6,127 nt of DNA from Peptococcaceae bacterium BRH_c23 (GTDB lineage Bacteria; Bacillota_B; Desulfitobacteriia; Desulfitobacteriales; Desulfitobacteriaceae): positions 1-6,127 of the forward strand of contig LADV01000043.1 in the NCBI GenBank assembly GCA_000961805.1. The letters run 5' to 3'. Both the position numbers and the translations under genes were made by a program. Of the stretch, positions 5,319 through 6,127 are shown piece after piece (position 1 is the stretch's first letter; every line of letters starts with the position of its first letter). Under the pieces are notes generated by a model that did not search any database, was not told the origin of the DNA, and saw nothing but the letters and a program-made list of their open reading frames with translations.

Positions 5319-5747
5319 TCACAGCTTTGAATTCCAATACTCTACATAGGCTTTATACCCTCGCACATCAGCAAAATAGGCTACAAGCTGCTCTCCTTTA
5401 AGCTTATATGAATTCAAGAACTCCACGTCATTACGGCAAGCTTTTTCGATTCGATGGTTTCCATCGATTATTTCAAACACACCTGGTCGGATTTCTGCCT
5501 GTAATATCGGCTTAGTTATATCCACCTTTGGCAGATGATCCTCGTTTACAGAACCACGAATATGTCTCTTGAACCACTCACTAACCTTGATCAACTCTAT
5601 TTCAGCTTCAAGTTTCCCTGCTGTGATATGTTCTAATATCTTTGAAATATTAAAGTTAAAAATTCCATTAGGATATATTTCATCGCCTACATTCGTTGGA
5701 ATTGGATTGTAATTTTTATCAAGCTTGAGCTTTCGGCTCTTATTCAT
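5319..5747 (-). CDS. Small ParB/sulfiredoxin-fold protein with DGNHR motif
   Basis: This 142-aa protein centres on PILQAEIRPGVFEIIDGNHRI (residues about 80-100). A strand runs into D95-G96-N97-H98-R99 and a helix (EKACR), the G-x-H-R nucleotide-binding signature shared by ParB N-terminal domains, sulfiredoxin and the DGQHR domain of DndB. There is no recognisable ParB helix-turn-helix or dimerisation domain, so it is a stand-alone fold, not a partitioning ParB. The tail (VRGYKAYVEYWNSKL) is aromatic. ATG 5747 is preferred: GAGG lies 10 nt upstream, while the in-frame TTG codons at 5756 and 5753 sit too close to it. The ATG overlaps the zinc-ribbon stop by 8 nt (ATGAATAA), suggesting translational coupling. 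The DUF2779 gene follows 65 nt later. Activity (NTPase, DNA binding or other) is unknown. Confidence 0.7.
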   Translation of the reverse strand: MNKSRKLKLDKNYNPIPTNVGDEIYPNGIFNFNISKILEHITAGKLEAEIELIKVSEWFKRHIRGSVNEDHLPKVDITKPILQAEIRPGVFEIIDGNHRIEKACRNDVEFLNSYKLKGEQLVAYFADVRGYKAYVEYWNSKL

Positions 5748-5951
5748 CCTCAACAAGCCTCGCTACGTTCAGACCACATTTCTTACATTTGCCCTTAAGT
5801 AGGACGCCAAATATTCCGTCATCATGCAAAGAGTACTTGATAATAGTAGTTACTCCGCAAGCTGAACAGAATACATTGTTTTCTATAAGTTCCTGTATAT
5901 TTCGGGGTAGCTTTGCCCATTTCTGAGCTGCTTTGAATCTAGTACTGACAT
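5740..5951 (-). pseudogene. Small zinc-ribbon protein with a start-proximal frame break
   Basis: A frame ending at TAA 5740 encodes RFKAAQKWAKLPRNIQELIE, then FCSACGVTTI and, after about 20 residues, KGKCKKCGLNVARLVEDE. Two CxxC knuckles separated by a beta hairpin indicate a zinc ribbon of about 68 aa. The frame has no ATG, GTG or TTG after the in-frame TGA at 5971-5973. Yet an ATG at 5951 with AGAGGTGG just upstream sits exactly where the gene should begin, in the +1 frame, where it would stop after 22 codons. One missing base within the first few codons would explain this, either as a real mutation or a sequencing error. Its stop overlaps the ParB-like start by 8 nt, so it would be the first gene of that operon. 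Partners and targets are unknown. Confidence 0.6.
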
Positions 5952-5970
5952 TACGCCACCTCTTTCCCTT

Positions 5971-6036
5971 TCAATACGCTCTTAGTGGATCTGTTGAAAA
6001 TCTTAAATATACGATATCACGACCATAGTAGTTCAT
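5971..6036 (-). other. 21-codon open frame upstream of the zinc ribbon
   Basis: ATG 6036 opens MNYYGRDIVYLRFSTDPLRA plus Y to TGA 5971. It is in the same frame as the zinc ribbon, separated only by that TGA and an unbroken stretch. There is no SD. It could be a leader peptide, the tail of a lost gene or chance. An in-frame readthrough product is possible on paper but unsupported. Confidence 0.2.
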
Positions 6037-6061
6037 TTCTGGGTAGCTCTATTATCTACAA

Positions 6062-6127
6062 TCATAAATAGTACTTTACTGTCAGTTTTGTCGACTTCCC
6101 TTTGGGCGGCGCAAAAATAATATCATA
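6062..6127 (-). CDS. Possible C-terminal end of an unidentified protein entering from the right
   Basis: The minus-strand frame open at the window edge reads 21 residues (including IIFAPPKGKSTKLTVKYYL) before TGA at 6062. The sequence resembles a beta-strand-rich protein tail. Other frames are also briefly open here, so the call is weak and no family can be named. If real, the gene ends about 110 nt before the zinc-ribbon start. Confidence 0.3.
   Translation of the reverse strand, partial: YDIIFAPPKGKSTKLTVKYYL

Overview
The window looks like an accessory, partly decayed stretch of a Bacillota chromosome, most likely from a clostridial-type lineage. This is inferred from AT-rich spacers, strong GGAGG-type ribosome binding sites, extended -10 promoters (TGnTATAAT) and the protein families present. 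Every convincing gene lies on the minus strand, so transcription runs from high to low coordinates. No rRNA, tRNA or CRISPR array was seen.

Right end (about 5250-6127): a compact minus-strand cluster. It begins with the last codons of an unidentified gene entering from outside the window, followed by a short CxxC...CxxC zinc-ribbon gene that has a good SD-ATG in the wrong frame. The stop of the zinc ribbon overlaps, by 8 nt, the ATG of a 142-aa protein with an IDGNHR motif (ParB/sulfiredoxin/DndB-like fold). A 65-nt gap leads to a 659-aa DUF2779 protein. That protein combines a RecB/Cas4-like PD-(D/E)XK nuclease region, a possible four-Cys cluster and a DEDD-type exonuclease-like C-terminal half. 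The tight packing suggests one transcription unit with a nucleic-acid-processing, possibly defence-related, role. That role is inference.

Middle (about 2350-3273): a graveyard of gene pieces on the same strand. It holds the C-terminal part of a DUF1643 protein without its N-terminus. Next come the first 25 codons of a macrodomain (ADP-ribose-binding) gene with an intact SD, fused out of frame to the last codons of a SEC-C zinc-motif protein. After these lies a GC-rich, hairpin-rich spacer containing a terminator-like structure.

Left-centre (1644-2225): a two-gene operon with an extended -10 promoter. A small acidic antitoxin-like protein is followed, through an ATGA overlap, by a small basic RelE/ParE-like toxin candidate. 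The spacer beyond it (1236-1643) carries three copies of a repeat spaced exactly 22 bp apart and a perfect 8-bp hairpin, possibly remnants of a mobile-element end.

Left end (1-1235): a 308-aa protein that appears to fuse a DUF6155 domain to a CcbP-like calcium-binding domain. It may be preceded by a 38-aa membrane microprotein. A plus-strand rho-independent terminator at the extreme left must belong to a gene outside the window. The genes do not form one known pathway; the layout is that of a genomic island accumulating and losing defence or stress modules.
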